From Agrypnia vestita (lineage: Eukaryota; Arthropoda; Insecta; Trichoptera; Phryganeidae), in contig JADDOH010005008.1 in NCBI GenBank assembly GCA_016648135.1, positions 186,001 through 250,000 of the forward strand: a stretch of DNA of 64,000 nt. The letters are read 5' to 3'. The notes under the pieces were generated by a model. The model worked only from the letters and a program-made list of their open reading frames with translations, made no database searches and had not been told where the DNA came from. The stretch's first letter is position 1. Each line of letters begins with the position of its first letter. Both the position numbers and the translations under genes were made by a program. Below, piece by piece: positions 20,389 to 32,275 of the stretch.

Positions 20389-20869
20389 TTAGAATTACAA
20401 TAATATTCTGATAACGTTGGGTCGGGAACAGTGTATTTAATAAAGAATTATTGAGGGTAAGATGTACTTACCCTCAATTCAAGAGAACATGTTTGTTACT
20501 ATCATTGCCAATGAATCTGACATATTTCACCGTTTGACAGCTCAGTACGCTGCCGGTCGTAAATTCTCGAAATAAAGAGCCGAGATTATCGTCTTCTGTG
20601 CTAACCTTTGAATGTTATTGAATTACCAAAAAGACACTCATTTAGAGTGTATGTGACGTCAGCTACTCCGTAACGAGAACAACAGCGGCCGAAGGTAATC
20701 GGATCACAATTGAGTAAAAAGCCTGTTTCGGTAAAAGCTTCCGAACAAAATAATTACATTATTACCGTAGGATTAACCCCAGCATAATAATGAAAGTGAC
20801 CTACCTATAAAGCCCAAGTAAAAAAAACATTGAAAAGGATTTATTTTTACCTTGAAAATGTTTCATTCA
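20389..20869. other. unannotated stretch
   Basis: No gene recognised. Confidence 0.3.
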
Positions 20870-21190
20870 GCAAGTGTTTGTTAATTTCATAACATTTTTA
20901 TCGTTTCATATTTCTTTTATATTGTCCTCATTGAACTAGTTTTTCTGACGTTGAAAATACTCGTAAAAATTAAAAAGGGGTTAGATTTTGAGCTATTTTG
21001 GTCTCTGATGATGAATATGGTTTTGAAAAAAACGCGTTAAAAGTTTAATGTGATGTTTATACGGCGATAAAATGCGTACTTAAAATTCTTAGAACATCAT
21101 TAATATTGGTTGTATTCCCTTGAAATTTTCAGAGGATATTCTCGCAAAGAAATACTTTTAGAAACTAAAATAAAAATAGAAACGATTTCT
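20870..21190 (+). repeat. dispersed repeat shared with 59222-59530
   Basis: ATGATGAATATGGTTTTGA, AAACGCGTTAAAAGTTTAA, GCGATAAAATGCGTACTTAA and AAAATTTTCAGAAGATAT-like blocks recur in the same order and strand near 59380-59510. No coding or structural hallmark identifies the element type. Confidence 0.5.
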
Positions 21191-22049
21191 TCAAATTTCT
21201 CATTTAGCATGACTCTTTACAACGAGCTTAAATTATGAAAAAAATATTCAGATTAGCTTTCCTCATAATCTAGTTATGTCTTCGTTCTGGTTAATTTATC
21301 GTTTAGAATCATCTGTGTGTATAATATAACTACTATATATATAAAAGATATAATAGCGTTTGTCAAATATATATTTTTAATATTTTTTTAAACCTAAAGA
21401 GAAAATTCTGTTAATGAAACAAAAATTAATTGACAAGTCACTGTCAGATGTGACTGTATCATTATTTATATTCAAGGCTGTATCGCAAGAGCCGGAGGCT
21501 TTGTGACTGTTTTCATTGGATCTACGGGTGACTTCCAGTTTCCAGTGCGACTCCGCAAAACCTACGCAATTTTAGTTTGAATAATTTTACATATTAATAA
21601 TTATCACGTCATATCCAATTGATTGTTGTTTATCAAGTTTTATCTCTTGAAATAATTGGAAATCTATGACCAGCTCTTAAATCGGTTGATGAAAATAAAA
21701 TCAGTGTGTCCTGCAAACGTCATGACCAATTTAAACCCTTTACCTAGTTAACTTTAAAGAAAGCAACATCAACTCCTCAGTTAAGAACTCTAGTATTACA
21801 TGCATGTCCTATAACTAACCGGAATATTCAATTATATCAGATTTTTTCACTTATTCTTGGTCAAAAACTATACGCTTATATCATAAATGTACTACACGGA
21901 ACACCACATATTTTTTCGAGGGACAGTTCTCTGTTTGGGTAATCTATATTTTTATTTTATATTTTTTTTGCAAAAATAAGGCAAGACGCCAAATCGCTGT
22001 AGAGAAACACAATAAAAACACAGACTTGAAAAAAATCGCATAGATATAT
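21191..22049. other. unannotated stretch
   Basis: No gene or repeat boundary recognised. Confidence 0.3.
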
Positions 22050-22135
22050 TGTAACTTCAGTGGAAATTGAACCCGTAACCCAGTGTATGACAAGTCAGTG
22101 TCATGACCATTGAACAACGAGAGCCGCCCATCTTA
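22050..22135 (-). mobile_element. possible tRNA-derived SINE head
   Basis: Read on the minus strand: CGGCTCTCGTTGTTCAATGG (A-box-like), then GGGTTACGGGTTCAATTTCC (B-box-like). Spacing fits a tRNA-like promoter. Only one copy is seen here, and the tRNA fold is imperfect, so a decayed SINE is more likely than a tRNA gene. Confidence 0.4.
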
Positions 22136-22410
22136 TTTGTTTATCTCTTTTATCAATTCGCTAAAATGTACTAAAATAAGTGAACCGTTGTAATGCAGAA
22201 AGCAGTTGATCGCAAAAACCGCATTTTAAAAACAAAACTACAAAATGTCTATAATATTCTCTAAAGTCTATTTTTAAATCTTTTTACAAGTCTTACAAAA
22301 TGTGCTATCTATATACTTCCTATGTTTTAAGTAAATAAATAAATTCTAAAATACCTACATTGATCTGTTTTCCGAGAAATTTGTGGATGTTTCAGCTACA
22401 TAGTAGTAAC

Positions 22411-22580
22411 GAGTAGCTTGTTGGTCTTGTGGTTAGGACTCTCGTCTGATGAACCAAAGGTTAGTTAAGCAAGTTAGACCTATTTTCATTGCATAAGCGT
22501 TTAGCTTAGTTTGAAATTGTTGAGTATTGAGTAAGATTGAGTAAGAATATTGTTGTGACCCGTGTTCGCATCTCTATTTT
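22411..22580 (+). mobile_element. tRNA-derived SINE, family B, B box deleted
   Basis: The head GAGTAGCTTGTTGGTCTTG and A box TGTGGTTAGGAC are intact, then GATGAACCAAAGGTTAG jumps straight to the body (CAAGTTAGACCTATTTTCAT). The segment with GGGTTCGAACC is missing, so this copy cannot be transcribed from its own promoter. Confidence 0.75.
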
Positions 22581-22630
22581 ACTTTAAAATAAAATAAAAA
22601 ATGTACTTCAGAACATCAATCAAAAAAACA

Positions 22631-22999
22631 TCAAACAAATATCAAAAAAATTACAAATCTTAAACCAACTGAATCGATTAAATGAAACTGACGAGGAGAA
22701 ATCTTCATATTTTGCCATTGTCTTAATATATTCACCAGATAAAATGTTAAACCTTTATATAGCATAAATAGCTTACCCATCACAAGACAAACCCGGCGGC
22801 TGAATACGACAAAACTGTCGTTTCCGGATCCTCCCCCGATTGTTTCCCGGGAAAAGCCGATTCCCCGGGATAATCCGATATCCGGCGGAGCCACTAGAGG
22901 CTTTGTTCGACAGGATGGCGGGAAAGATAATTCTCTAAATCTGTCAAGTGGATTTACCAACCGGACACCTTTAGAGAAAAGGTCGAAAATGTACATCAA
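22631..22999 (-). other. unassigned 122-codon minus-strand ORF
   Basis: The ORF spans a local GC-rich patch (22795-22925) with CCCGGGAAA and CCCCGGGATAA. The protein has PPDIGLSRGIGFSRETIGGG in the middle but no recognised domain, and its ends are AT-rich. It is probably not a gene; the GC patch itself could be a conserved non-coding element or exon. Confidence 0.15.
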
Positions 23000-23151
23000 T
23001 TATTAAAATTTTCGGCGGAAAACTTTTCAATTGCAAGGGAAAAAGATACGACACGTTTTGTAATTATTTTCTTTTGTCAAAAACGAATGAATATTACGCA
23101 CCAAAAATGGACACATGAACACTAAACCAAAAACTAAACCGCAAAGTCTAG

Positions 23152-23418
23152 GCTTTTGAGATGTGGCTCTATAGACGCATATTGAAAGTTTCCTGGGTAG
23201 ATAGAGTGACCAATGATGACGTCCTCAGGCGAACGGAAAAAGAAATAAGAAAACTTTATCTCGAACTTATTATAAGGGGACCAAAATATAATCTAAACCA
23301 ACTCAACATCCAGTGCATCTCATGGCTGCGTAACTTGAGGGATTGGTACAAGTGTAACTCGACTGAGTTGTTGCGTGCGGCGGTGAATAGATGGCACTAT
23401 AAGAAGAAGATATACTAA
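23152..23418 (+). pseudogene. RTE/Jockey-like RT C-terminal fragment with internal deletion
   Basis: AFEMWLYRRILKVSWVDRVT and NDDVLRR match the EMWCYRRMLRISWTDRVTNEEVL motif of insect RTE-like elements. After an internal deletion the frame resumes with SWLRNLRDWYKCNSTELLRA, the usual C-terminal block. The stop is at 23416-23418. The stretch between the blocks is shortened and garbled. Confidence 0.75.
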
Positions 23419-23505
23419 AAATTCACAAACTGTATCGCTCTTATAATGAAATTCATCGACATCTTGGACCCCTTCACCAAGAAGTCTTGACAAGATGTTT
23501 TTTTT

Positions 23506-23669
23506 TTACGCTTCAACAAGCCAAGAGGCCCAATTACAGAAGCGAAATACATCACAAAACACCCAGGCTTGAGTAAATCACACAGATTAAATATGACCTC
23601 ACCGGGAATCGAACCCGGAACCCTCGGTGTGAGAAGCCAGTGTTATACCCACTGGGCTACGAGGGCCGC
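23506..23669 (-). mobile_element. tRNA-derived SINE, family A
   Basis: Minus strand: the head GCGGCCCTCGTAGCCCAGTG with A box, then TTCCGGGTTCGATTCCCGG as B box and GGTGAGGTCAT. The body has GTGATTTACTCAAGCCTGGG and GGGCCTCTTGGCTTGTTGAA. The body is shared with 34550-34742 (plus), which proves a SINE rather than a tRNA gene; the head alone is at 56150. It ends with a run of A/T at 23508. Confidence 0.8.
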
Positions 23670-24904
23670 TCGAAACACATCTTAACCCAGCTTAGCTGTG
23701 ATACGAATATTACGAGGTGCATTTATTAATTTTGATTTATTTCGTGGAAATTATAAATAAGTACAGCCAATCTCAAAATACTGACTCAAAATAACAAAAT
23801 GAATACTGACAAAATCGCCGCTGGATCCAATAATGTTTCTCCTGCCTCCTAAGAGAACTCCTTTCATGTATAGACATAAGATTATACACACAAAATTTGT
23901 GTACAAATAAAGAGGCAAATATGACAGACAAGTTCGACCCTTAAATTTTTTTACATAATTTTGCTCACGAACAAAATCTTTGGAAAAACAATCATTGTGT
24001 TACTTGTATGGAAACTTCTGGTACTAACTAATAATGAGAATATTGCCGGTGGTACATGCTGTATTTCGCTTCGAATAATAAATTAATTGAATAAATTTCA
24101 GATTAAAAGAGCTGAAGCCAAAGGTCGCGTACTATTTTTATAGGTGAAACGGCCATGGCTACGAAAAGGTCACGGAGCGTATCCGCGGCCTAAATCTAAT
24201 CTACGCCGAAACGTACGGTGGGTGAAGTACTCGTAGTATGGCGCTGTTGACTGGCAGCGTGGACCCATTCACAGTCTCGCCTCGCTGAACCGGCCGTAAC
24301 GAGACATGGGGTGCGTCAGGTTGATGTACCAAGAACCTTTTTTTAAATTATGTTAATTTTGAATCTGAACCAAGAAGGACACATGTTTTAGTGTTGAAAC
24401 AAATATTAGATTTATCACTTCATAATCATGTGGCCAAGATCCATTGAATATTCTCAAGCATTTTCAAGCAATAGTATATGCCGCTGCCGTCTGTCGCTGT
24501 AGTAGGTCATATCAGAATCTATGAATAGCTCTAGAACACACATTTTCAACAAAAAAAAGCCCTTGGTTGGATGTCCATTAAGGGAGAATACCTACCTAGA
24601 CATTTCGAAAAAATCGATTTATAAATTTGTGCAAAGCGAAAATAAATAACAAAGTTATAGTTGATAATAGATAGTGGCATCTCTTTGCCGCGCTACACGC
24701 AGCTAGCTGCCAGTAGGGCTCTTTCATAGGTGGGTATTCCACCTTAAGGCTGAAGAGTGAATGTCCAACCTTAGTGTTACAATCATAACCAAATTTTCCA
24801 TGATTTTTATCGAGCAATCCCCAACATTACTGCCAATTATATTTTGTTCCTTTTGCTTCTTGAAAATATTGGCACACCACCCTGCCCGGGTGCTGTAAAA
24901 GTAC
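23670..24904. other. unannotated stretch
   Basis: A GC-richer patch at 24145-24315 (CCGCGGCCTAAATCTAATC...) stands out but has no clear open frame with splice sites. No mobile-element motif was seen. Confidence 0.3.
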
Positions 24905-25036
24905 CTAGGTGACTGTCTCCACGTCTTTCAGATACGGCATTTGCGGATTCTTGCTTTTCAGCAGATTGAGGTCACATTCTTTTTCACTTTCCTTTGTATT
25001 CTGTTCTTTATTATGTTCAAATGTCTCGTAAATCAG
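24905..25036 (-). CDS. possible terminal exon of an unidentified gene
   Basis: On the minus strand, after CCTCACAG (25044-25037), the frame reads LIYETFEHNKEQNTKESEKE, then CDLNLLKSKNPQMPYLKDVE and TVT before TAG (24907-24905). That is 43 codons. Charged composition and regular codon choice look like real coding sequence, and the frame is closed by TAG at 25048-25046 just upstream, which fits an intron there. The pyrimidine tract is poor, and no poly(A) signal was spotted downstream. An old coding remnant is an alternative. Confidence 0.3.
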   Translation of the reverse strand: MIYETFEHNKEQNTKESEKECDLNLLKSKNPQMPYLKDVETVT

Positions 25037-25261
25037 CTGTGAGGTCTAAATTTATGCTTCTACTTTCAAATTGTGTTTAGGAAAACATCGCTCAACGCGA
25101 ACTCGATTTGCGAGAAAATCAAAAAGCGCGCTCCAGCAAAAAGGCACCTTATTTTCTTGAACATAAATTTATAGGGACTGTAGTAACTGAACTTGTATTA
25201 AAACGAATGAATTTTTAACTTAGTTTAATTTTTAACTAGTAATTGCTGTAATTTACTGTAA

Positions 25262-25348
25262 GTTTGATATTGCAAAACTCTATAACTATTGATATTAGGT
25301 CAGGTCCTGCGAGATTATTAATGTTTTCCAAATAATCCTGTATATTTT
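25262..25348. mobile_element. family L element, one terminal fragment
   Basis: TATAACTATTGATATTAGGTC and TATTAATGTTTTCCAAATAA followed by TCCTGTATA match the right end of the elements at 12286 and 56234. The left arm is absent, and part of the arm has been deleted. Confidence 0.65.
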
Positions 25349-27301
25349 TTACAATATAAAGCCATGAGGCCGAATTACTGTCGCGAAAAACCCGAGATAA
25401 TCATCACATGAATGTACATACTATGAACTCACTGTAAGATAAGTTTGTATCGAAGCCATTGGACACGAGGACCCCATATTGCACTACATTCCGTATTGTA
25501 CTTCAATGTAGCGGGTTTTCTCGAACTACACACACATATAAATGATGGATTAATTGGAATCCATTTTATTATATTCGATTTACGCGATTTCCCTTAGCGC
25601 GAGTCTACAGGCTTCAGACCGAATTAGTCGCGTAAACGAGGTTTTCCTGCATTCAAGTGATTATAATAGTGCCGCGATCATTGTCGCGAGAGATCGGATA
25701 CATAATGACAAACTTGTTGTTTGTAAAAGGATTTAGAGCCCATATAAAAGTCCTGACTGACAGATAAGAATTAACGTCGCCTGCATAATAAAGATGTCAA
25801 AAGAGACTGTTGATAAATGGACAATATATATATATAGTAATGGAGCCAGTTGAAAACCTTCCTTGATTAGCCATAAAACAATTTCAAGAACACGCACTGC
25901 GTACGGTGAAGTTACTGATCTTTATGGATACACTTGGTGCGCAGCAATGTAATAAGCATTTTATTTTAACAGTATTTAAAATGTTTTATACCTACGTAAT
26001 TCCACATAATAATATAACAATCATTTGATGTGTCACATAAAATTTTAATTAAAAGTATTATTGGTTTTACCATGTTTTTTTTTTAAATTAAAATTATGTA
26101 GGTACTCAGTTCAATAAACATATAGTAACGTTTTTTTTTTATAAATCTCGTCCTTTTTTTATAAATCATTTTTTTTATAAATCTCGTCCGACTCTAGCCG
26201 CATGAATGAAGTAATTTCATCTGGAAGGCGTGTGGATAAGCCTCTTCAACTTTTTTTTTCTTGATCAAATGCATAAGTTTTTAATTTTTAACAGGCGCCA
26301 TTTAGAAACAAGAAGGCGGATCGGGCTGGATAACGAACTTTTGATAGAAAATTGGGCATAATCGAAGCCAAAATCTGATTAAGACTCATTTGAAAGTGGT
26401 GTTGATGTATATTCGACTGAAAAATTAATTTTGAATAATAGTATGAGGTCATGAGACGATTCTAAATGAACCGACTACATTAGGGGTGATTTTCAGCGTT
26501 ATAAATCAAAAAAACACCAGATATTGTTAGGTACCGACACCCTAAAATGACACGAAGTCTCAAATACACCGAAGCCAATTACATAATCAATAATCAATGG
26601 GGCTTGTGAAATGCCATAGAGATTTCTAAAAAATGTTCGCTTATTTTGATAGAATGATGCGCAGCTAGAATGGTGTGTATACATACCTGTGTGTGTGTGG
26701 CAGTCATGACTATGATGAAAGAAAATGAGTCCAAAAATTCACACATACATGCATAAACCTACCCATACAGAGTTTAAATTATGCAAATATATAATGGACT
26801 AATGGACTAACGATACCGCCGATCATTAAGTCTATAATGAGTAAAAAATAATCCTATCCGCATTGAATTTGTGAATTGTAAAAAAAACCTCGCCAATTGT
26901 TTGGCGACCAACACGCAATGGGCGCGTTCAGGCATTGTCGGTGTCACAAAAGATTCGGCAAAATTATTTAAACGCACCATTGGAAAGCAATCGTGGTTCG
27001 ACCAAAAGTGTGTGAACGGGCATAATTTTGTTTGAGACGGAATGTAATATACCAAATGTCGGAAAACTCAACCGACCAACTTCTAGGAAGACGGGACACT
27101 ATATTGTTCTTATTTTTCATGTGCCGTCTTCTATAGATTCCATTTACTTCAATTGAACCACTTTGGGGTTACACATCTTGTTACCTGCGCCTCTGCATAA
27201 TAAGTCGAATATCTCTCATTTCGTGCAACTTTATTTCGTTTGATAGTTGTTATTAGTTCTCGAGTGCGTCTTAGCATCACATCTCAATTGCGTCCAGCCT
27301 T
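25349..27301. other. unannotated stretch with small tandem repeats
   Basis: At 26130-26190 ATAAATCTCGTCC and poly(T) tracts repeat about three times. The rest shows no gene or transposon motif; ORFs up to 82 codons (26807-27055) have no recognised features. Confidence 0.3.
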
Positions 27302-27713
27302 TTAATAATAATAATAATAGCCTTTATTCAGGCAATAACATTTAAGATTTGCTTATGACAAGTTAGACTGTCACACCATGGCAGTTCCGTCTGTATGTAA
27401 GCCTTTTGGAAAAGGCCTCCTCGAATTTCCTCCATTCCTCTCTGTCTTCTGCTATTCTGGTCCACGCGCCACCTGCTGTAGCCTTGATCTCATCCACCCA
27501 TCTTCTAGAAGGCCTGCCTCTTTTCCTTTTCTTATCTCTTGTGAACCAATGCATTATTGTTTTTGACCATTTCTCTCTTCCCCTGATTGTATGTTCAGTC
27601 CATTTCCATTTAATCCTTCTGATGGATACTTTAACATTCTTCCTTTTAATGGTGGTTTTATTTAAGAGCATGTCCTTCTCGACTCGAAGAATTACGATTA
27701 TGCATGATGACAT
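27302..27713 (-). pseudogene. non-LTR RT C-terminal fragment with (ATT)n tail
   Basis: Minus strand: ...KVSIRRIKWKWTEHTIRGRE, then KRKRGRPSRRWVDEIKATAG and DREEWRKFEEAFSKRLT, with the stop at 27363-27365. The W-x-GH/EH, KRGRPxxRW and DREEWR motifs are typical of the C-terminus of insect RTE/Jockey-like elements. After the stop a GAATAAAGGC block and ATTATTATTATT tail (27302-27325) form the element's 3' end. The catalytic RT region is missing. Confidence 0.85.
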
Positions 27714-28317
27714 AGCATTATATTGCCCTCCATCGGGCGCTCAAGCTTACGGGGTGAATTAGAAGACAGCTTGTCCGTGATGTATTTTTAAGGCAAAGGA
27801 AAGAAAAAGGTTTGATACTCTTCATATGTGGTGTTAGGGACTTAGGGAAAAGTTTCCATTTTACAAGAGTTACAAATCAACGATATACTCTTATCAAATC
27901 AACGATAGGTATAGCCCGACGAGGCACATTGGATGGTTTACCTAAAGGACGCTTTAAATACCTTCCGCGTTCAAGATCCATTACTTCTTTGACGTTTATA
28001 CGCAATTTGGTTTGTACAGCTCAACTAACATTTATATTAAAATAGTAAAATAGCTCAAATAATATTTATATTAAAACGCGCCATAAAAATTTCAAATCAT
28101 CCGAAATGAAGTGAAGTGAATGCACCTTCCATGAACAAAAATCACGAGATTAAGTCAACTCGCTAGAATGGATAATTGTGGACAACGCATCTACGCATAA
28201 TTATTTAGATGGAAGAATATTAAAGGCGTTAGTGAAATAAAAACGGCCCTAAGAGAATAGTTTGCGTCGAGGAAATCGAGAATGAGAAAACGAGAAATCA
28301 AAAACATACTGGAACGA
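27714..28317. other. unannotated stretch
   Basis: ORF 27812-28045 (77 codons) has no recognised domain. The short direct repeat AAATCAACGATA lies twice at 27875-27910. Confidence 0.3.
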
Positions 28318-28396
28318 TGAAAGAAGAAAGAAAAGAAAAAAGAAAAAAGAAAGAAAGAAAGAAGAAGAAAGAAAGAAAGAAAAAGAAAGAAAGAAC
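28318..28396 (+). repeat. GAAA/GAAGAAA microsatellite
   Basis: About 80 bases are almost purely A and G, dominated by AAAGAAAG and GAAGAAAG. Confidence 0.9.
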
Positions 28397-29618
28397 GCAG
28401 AAGATGGAGAATATATTTTAATAAAATGTTATTAAAATAAATTTGTTTTTTAAAAATGGCTTCAATATTTCAAAAAACGTCATTTTTGGGGTCAGGGCCG
28501 ACACATAGCTATGATCACGAACGATGTAAATAAACTTGCATCTTAGCATTATTGCTTTTGCTGACATTGAAGAGGTAAGTGATTTTTGGTTATCTCAGAA
28601 AGATGTTACCAAAAATAACGAAGATTCTCGATTTTATAATTATTCCTTCCTGTAGACCGGTTTCTGCGAATATTTCGCGAAATTTTCACAAACGATCGCT
28701 TTTCCATCGCGTTTCGTTTCGCGTCACGTGACGTCAGGCTGTACGACGCATACCGCCCACCTTGCAAAGATTGTGGGGCATCGAGCGCTAGTCAAATTAC
28801 GCTGGCGTATATTGTCTATCGTCGATGGCCTATTTCTAGGAAAATCAGATTGACATAGACAATGATTTGTTTACCACGTTTTTAGTATTGGCTGCGAATC
28901 ACCGATGATGGCTACGTGACTCTGTAGACTGATCGATCAATCTTATTAACTACAACTTGTGTTCAATGATCGAGAGCGTGAAAAGAACGCTTGGCTCATT
29001 TCTTACTGGTGCACGCCGTATGTATTTATATATATATATTTAAACTAACTGATGATATTAACGTAATTATATACGTTCAAAAGTATATATGCTTTTAAAT
29101 GAACGGCGATTTGAAGGGGCCATGGTCATAATCGAAATAAATGGCAAATATAATAATATATATATTTATAAGTTTATTTTAAAATATAAATTACAAAAAA
29201 AAGCTTTACCAATATAAATAGATTGTGTACTAATTAATTACAATGGTTTAATTTATCTTCAATTAAGATTGACAAAGTTGAGCTATTTTTTTCACTTCGA
29301 AAACAATGATGGTTAGGTAAATTTAAAAAAAAAATTATTCAATGTGTTTTTAATTTATTTTTTTAAAAGTATATTTTAGTACGTATAACATAATGCAATA
29401 CATTTTAAATTGGTACCTTTATATTCCAGAGAACTTACGCAAATACTGGTTTCAGAAGATGCGAGGGTTGAGAGGATGATTAATAAAACTCACCTGAAAA
29501 AAAGAGAGAAATATATTAGCACAGCAATAAACATATTATTTGTTTTTTATACTTATTTACATACATATAATAAAAGATTTAAAAGTACATACATATAGTT
29601 ATTAAGGCTAATTACTAA
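28397..29618. other. unannotated stretch
   Basis: A consensus-like splice donor AGAG|GTAAGT at 28575 on the plus strand has no coding frame in front of it. The patch 28690-28800 is CpG-richer. No gene is called. Confidence 0.3.
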
Positions 29619-29756
29619 GAGCAGCCTTGTTGGTATACTGGTTACGACGAGGAAACCAAAAAGTTAGTCCCATTTTCACAGCATCAGAGTTAGGTTTAAT
29701 TTGAAAATAGTGAGAATATTGACGCGACACGTATTCCTTATTCGTATATCTATTTG
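29619..29756 (+). mobile_element. tRNA-derived SINE, family B, internally deleted
   Basis: GAGCAGCCTTGTTGGTATAC and GGTTACGACGAGGAAACC are followed directly by AAAAGTTAGTCCCATTTTCA and TTGACGCGACACGTATTCC. The B-box region is missing. Confidence 0.65.
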
Positions 29757-30433
29757 AAAAAAGGTTATAAATGGAAATCATTTGTGTTTGAATTAGGAAA
29801 TAAAAATCTGATACAGCTACGAAATATCTTTTTCTTCTGAAATGCTGTCGAGTGTAATGTAATAATTGTTTGTTTTGCATTTTAATTTTTATCCGCTTTT
29901 GATTTTATGCTGGAGGGCATTAAGAAATGTACACCTTGATAGGCGAAATGGTGTTTTAAATTTTTCTAAATTGTCGCGCAAAATGCATTTTTATAAAAAC
30001 CCTTATAGGCATTATTAAAAAATATTAAACGATACCAGCCACTGGGCTCTGTCTATTCTGAAGAAAATAATAATTAATTTGCCGAATTTAGAGCACCTTT
30101 ACACACCGGCGTGTCCGGCATTTATCATTTCTATTAAAGGCAGACATTAGGTTTACAGCTCGCCGCGCCGGCACGACATTATCATTAGCAATTGTACAGC
30201 GTGCTTAATCATCGCCACCTACCATTGTCTCTTCGGCCGTGATTAAGATTTAAACTAAATAATTCACGTCACTAACTCGCCGGTGACGTGCGCAATCTTC
30301 CAGACAGGCGGGGAAATAAAAATAGAAGAACTCTCGATAACCTCCGAGGGGTCAAGCGTCTTGTAAACTGCCCAGAGGCAACGGCTTTTTGAGCTTTAAA
30401 CGAGTGTTTTTTTTTGCAATAAAAGCTGCTCAC
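29757..30433. other. unannotated stretch
   Basis: No gene recognised. On the minus strand this would be the intron following the candidate exon at 30434-30490. Confidence 0.3.
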
Positions 30434-30490
30434 TCTGAACTTGGAGCCCTCGGGGTCCATGCTGCGGTGGCTGGTCCAGACTGCAGCACA
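30434..30490 (-). CDS. candidate 57-bp internal exon
   Basis: On the minus strand TTTCACCTGCAG (ending at 30491) is a good acceptor and GTGAGC (from 30433) a good donor. All three frames between them are open. One reads CAAVWTSHRSMDPEGSKFR (phase 0); another reads SLDQPPQHGPRGLQVQ with phase 1 at both ends, which would match the phase of the exon at 7754-8068. The GC content is well above the flanks. The small size and undecided frame keep confidence low. Confidence 0.4.
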
Positions 30491-30724
30491 CTGCAGGTGA
30501 AATGTGAATCAGAGCGTAGAACTGGAGTCGATAATAATGCCGAGTAGGGATTTGGTTGACTTTTGGGCACGAATAATTGTAGAAACACGATTTATCCTAA
30601 TTAAATTTTTAACATGTCCATAAGACAAAACATTGTTAACTGTAAGACTTAACATATTAATAATTTCTTCATCAAATCTTTGGCAAATTTACTATGTGGT
30701 AAAAATTTAATGTTTTATAATTAT

Positions 30725-31100
30725 TTTATCAATAAAATTTTAAATCACTTCATTTCTACCATGGTTAATTTTTACTTTAAAAATCTACATGTTTCGGAAG
30801 CGGTGATGCCTTTCTTGGGACAAGAAAGGAAACTAAAAAAGTATTATAAATAATCTAATTAATTTTGGAAACAGCCCTCCCTTAAACCTATTTCTGTTTA
30901 AGTACTTTGTGTCTATTTAATTTCTAGCCAAATCTATTTTAACTCCCTCCAACCATAACTAGAAAAATATATCTTTCTATACTTAAAAACTAATCTAAGT
31001 ACATTTATTGTCCTGAAGAAGGGAGCATCCTTCCGAAAAAAAGTATTTTTTATATAAAAATTAGCTCTAGTAAAAATAAAGTTATTTATAATTTCATTTG
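30725..31100. mobile_element. decayed inverted PLE terminal copies
   Basis: Left: minus-strand CTTCCGAAACATGTAGA with the CTGACGA box destroyed. Right: plus-strand GTCCTGAAGAAGGGAGC then CCTTCCGAAAAAAAGTA. Both keep the stem II/GAAA skeleton of a hammerhead but have changed core bases. The arrangement (two copies head to head) resembles that at 14470-14800. Confidence 0.45.
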
Positions 31101-32039
31101 ATTTAATATTTTCTTGTTTATTTTTTGTAGCATTGTTTTTCTTTATGACACTTCACCACAATCAATTAATGGTCAATCGCCCGTCACGTGTCCAGAAATC
31201 GCTGACCTTGACACTTTGTACTTGTGGGATAATTTAAATCTCGATCATGATCCTCTATCGCCAATTTGCACTTCATATTTTTAACTGTATTTCTAGCCTT
31301 GCTACCACAGAAGATGTAATCTGCAACATCGCAGTTTCTTAACTGCCTTAACATGTTTTTAACTTTTAAAAACAACAACTTTCAATCATTATTTTCTCCA
31401 AATAGTAGTTTGATATGTCTGTATATGTTAATGTTATTAATGTCCTGTTGGTATTATAAATCCATAAAATAAAATACGAGACGTAAGGAGTCCGATCTCC
31501 ATAAAATAAAATACGAGACGTAAGGAGACCGATCTCACGAGAGAAGAAATCGAGTGGGAGCGAACAGAAATAAGGAAAAAAATGATTTAACTCTACCAAA
31601 CAAAGTCTTCAAAAAATTACTTTATGTGATATTTTTGCATAACTATACAAATTGCTTTAATTGCGTAGTTTCTTGAAAAATAAATCTATCACCCGGAAAA
31701 ATGTTCCGCGAAAGGCTCTTTGTATCTTCGTCATCAGCTTGCACCGCTGCGCTGGCGCGTAGTATAATATAATGATATTCATTAATTAATTTTATTGGGG
31801 GCATCTCAATTGTGTATCGACATCAAACTAAAAAAATAAGAAAAATATCCAAATTAATATTCAAGGCACCAGAATTATGACCCGTTTAAAACATACAAAA
31901 ATTGTGTTAGAATCATTTCATAAGCGCTGTTTGAATTTTTTATGATATATATACCCTCGGCGGCCAACTAATGTAGTATTTATGTGCTAAATAAAACGGA
32001 TATTTTATACTTCACTGAGAAGCAAATCGCGACGTTGTG
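31101..32039. other. unannotated stretch with a 37-bp tandem duplication
   Basis: CCATAAAATAAAATACGAGA begins two adjacent copies at 31462 and 31499, one mismatch apart (GGAGTCC versus GGAGACC). Otherwise no gene was recognised. Confidence 0.4.
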
Positions 32040-32275
32040 TAGTGTAACAGCAAAAGCAGCAATTTCCAAAAAAAATTAATGCAGTCATCGAGGATGACTA
32101 ATTTATAATATACTGAATTCGAGATTTTATAGAAAACATAGTCCATAAATTAAAAGGAAACTTGATTTTGGAAGAACCAAATACAGAAAAACTAAAATCC
32201 AGTACATTTTAAACAAGTAATCCTCAGTGACGGCATTCAAAGTATTTTTTTTAAATTTGCTTCCTTTGCTTTTAA
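32040..32275. mobile_element. MITE of the GGCAGCAATATCC family
   Basis: Left: AACAGCAAAAGCAGCAATTTCC, GCAGTCATCGAGGATGACTA, ATACTGAATTCGAGATTTTA. Right: the inverted GTAATCCTCAGTGACGGCAT and AAATTTGCTTCCTTTGCTTT. Copies with the same plan lie at 35855-36080 and 58950-59165. It is non-coding. Confidence 0.65.

Noticed and set aside
23593..23669. tRNA gene (also 9770, 34552, 36410, 49690)
   Set aside because: All have extended shared non-tRNA bodies and imperfect cloverleaf pairing, so they are SINE heads.
27378..27762. Plus-strand ORFs of 62 and 118 codons
   Set aside because: Antisense to the RT fragment with KRKRGRPSRRW on the minus strand.
28560..28585. Splice donor GAGGTAAGTG as end of a plus-strand exon
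   Set aside because: No open frame or acceptor in front of it.
30770..30830. Active hammerhead
   Set aside because: Box 1 is destroyed (CCCAAGA), so only a decayed motif is called.
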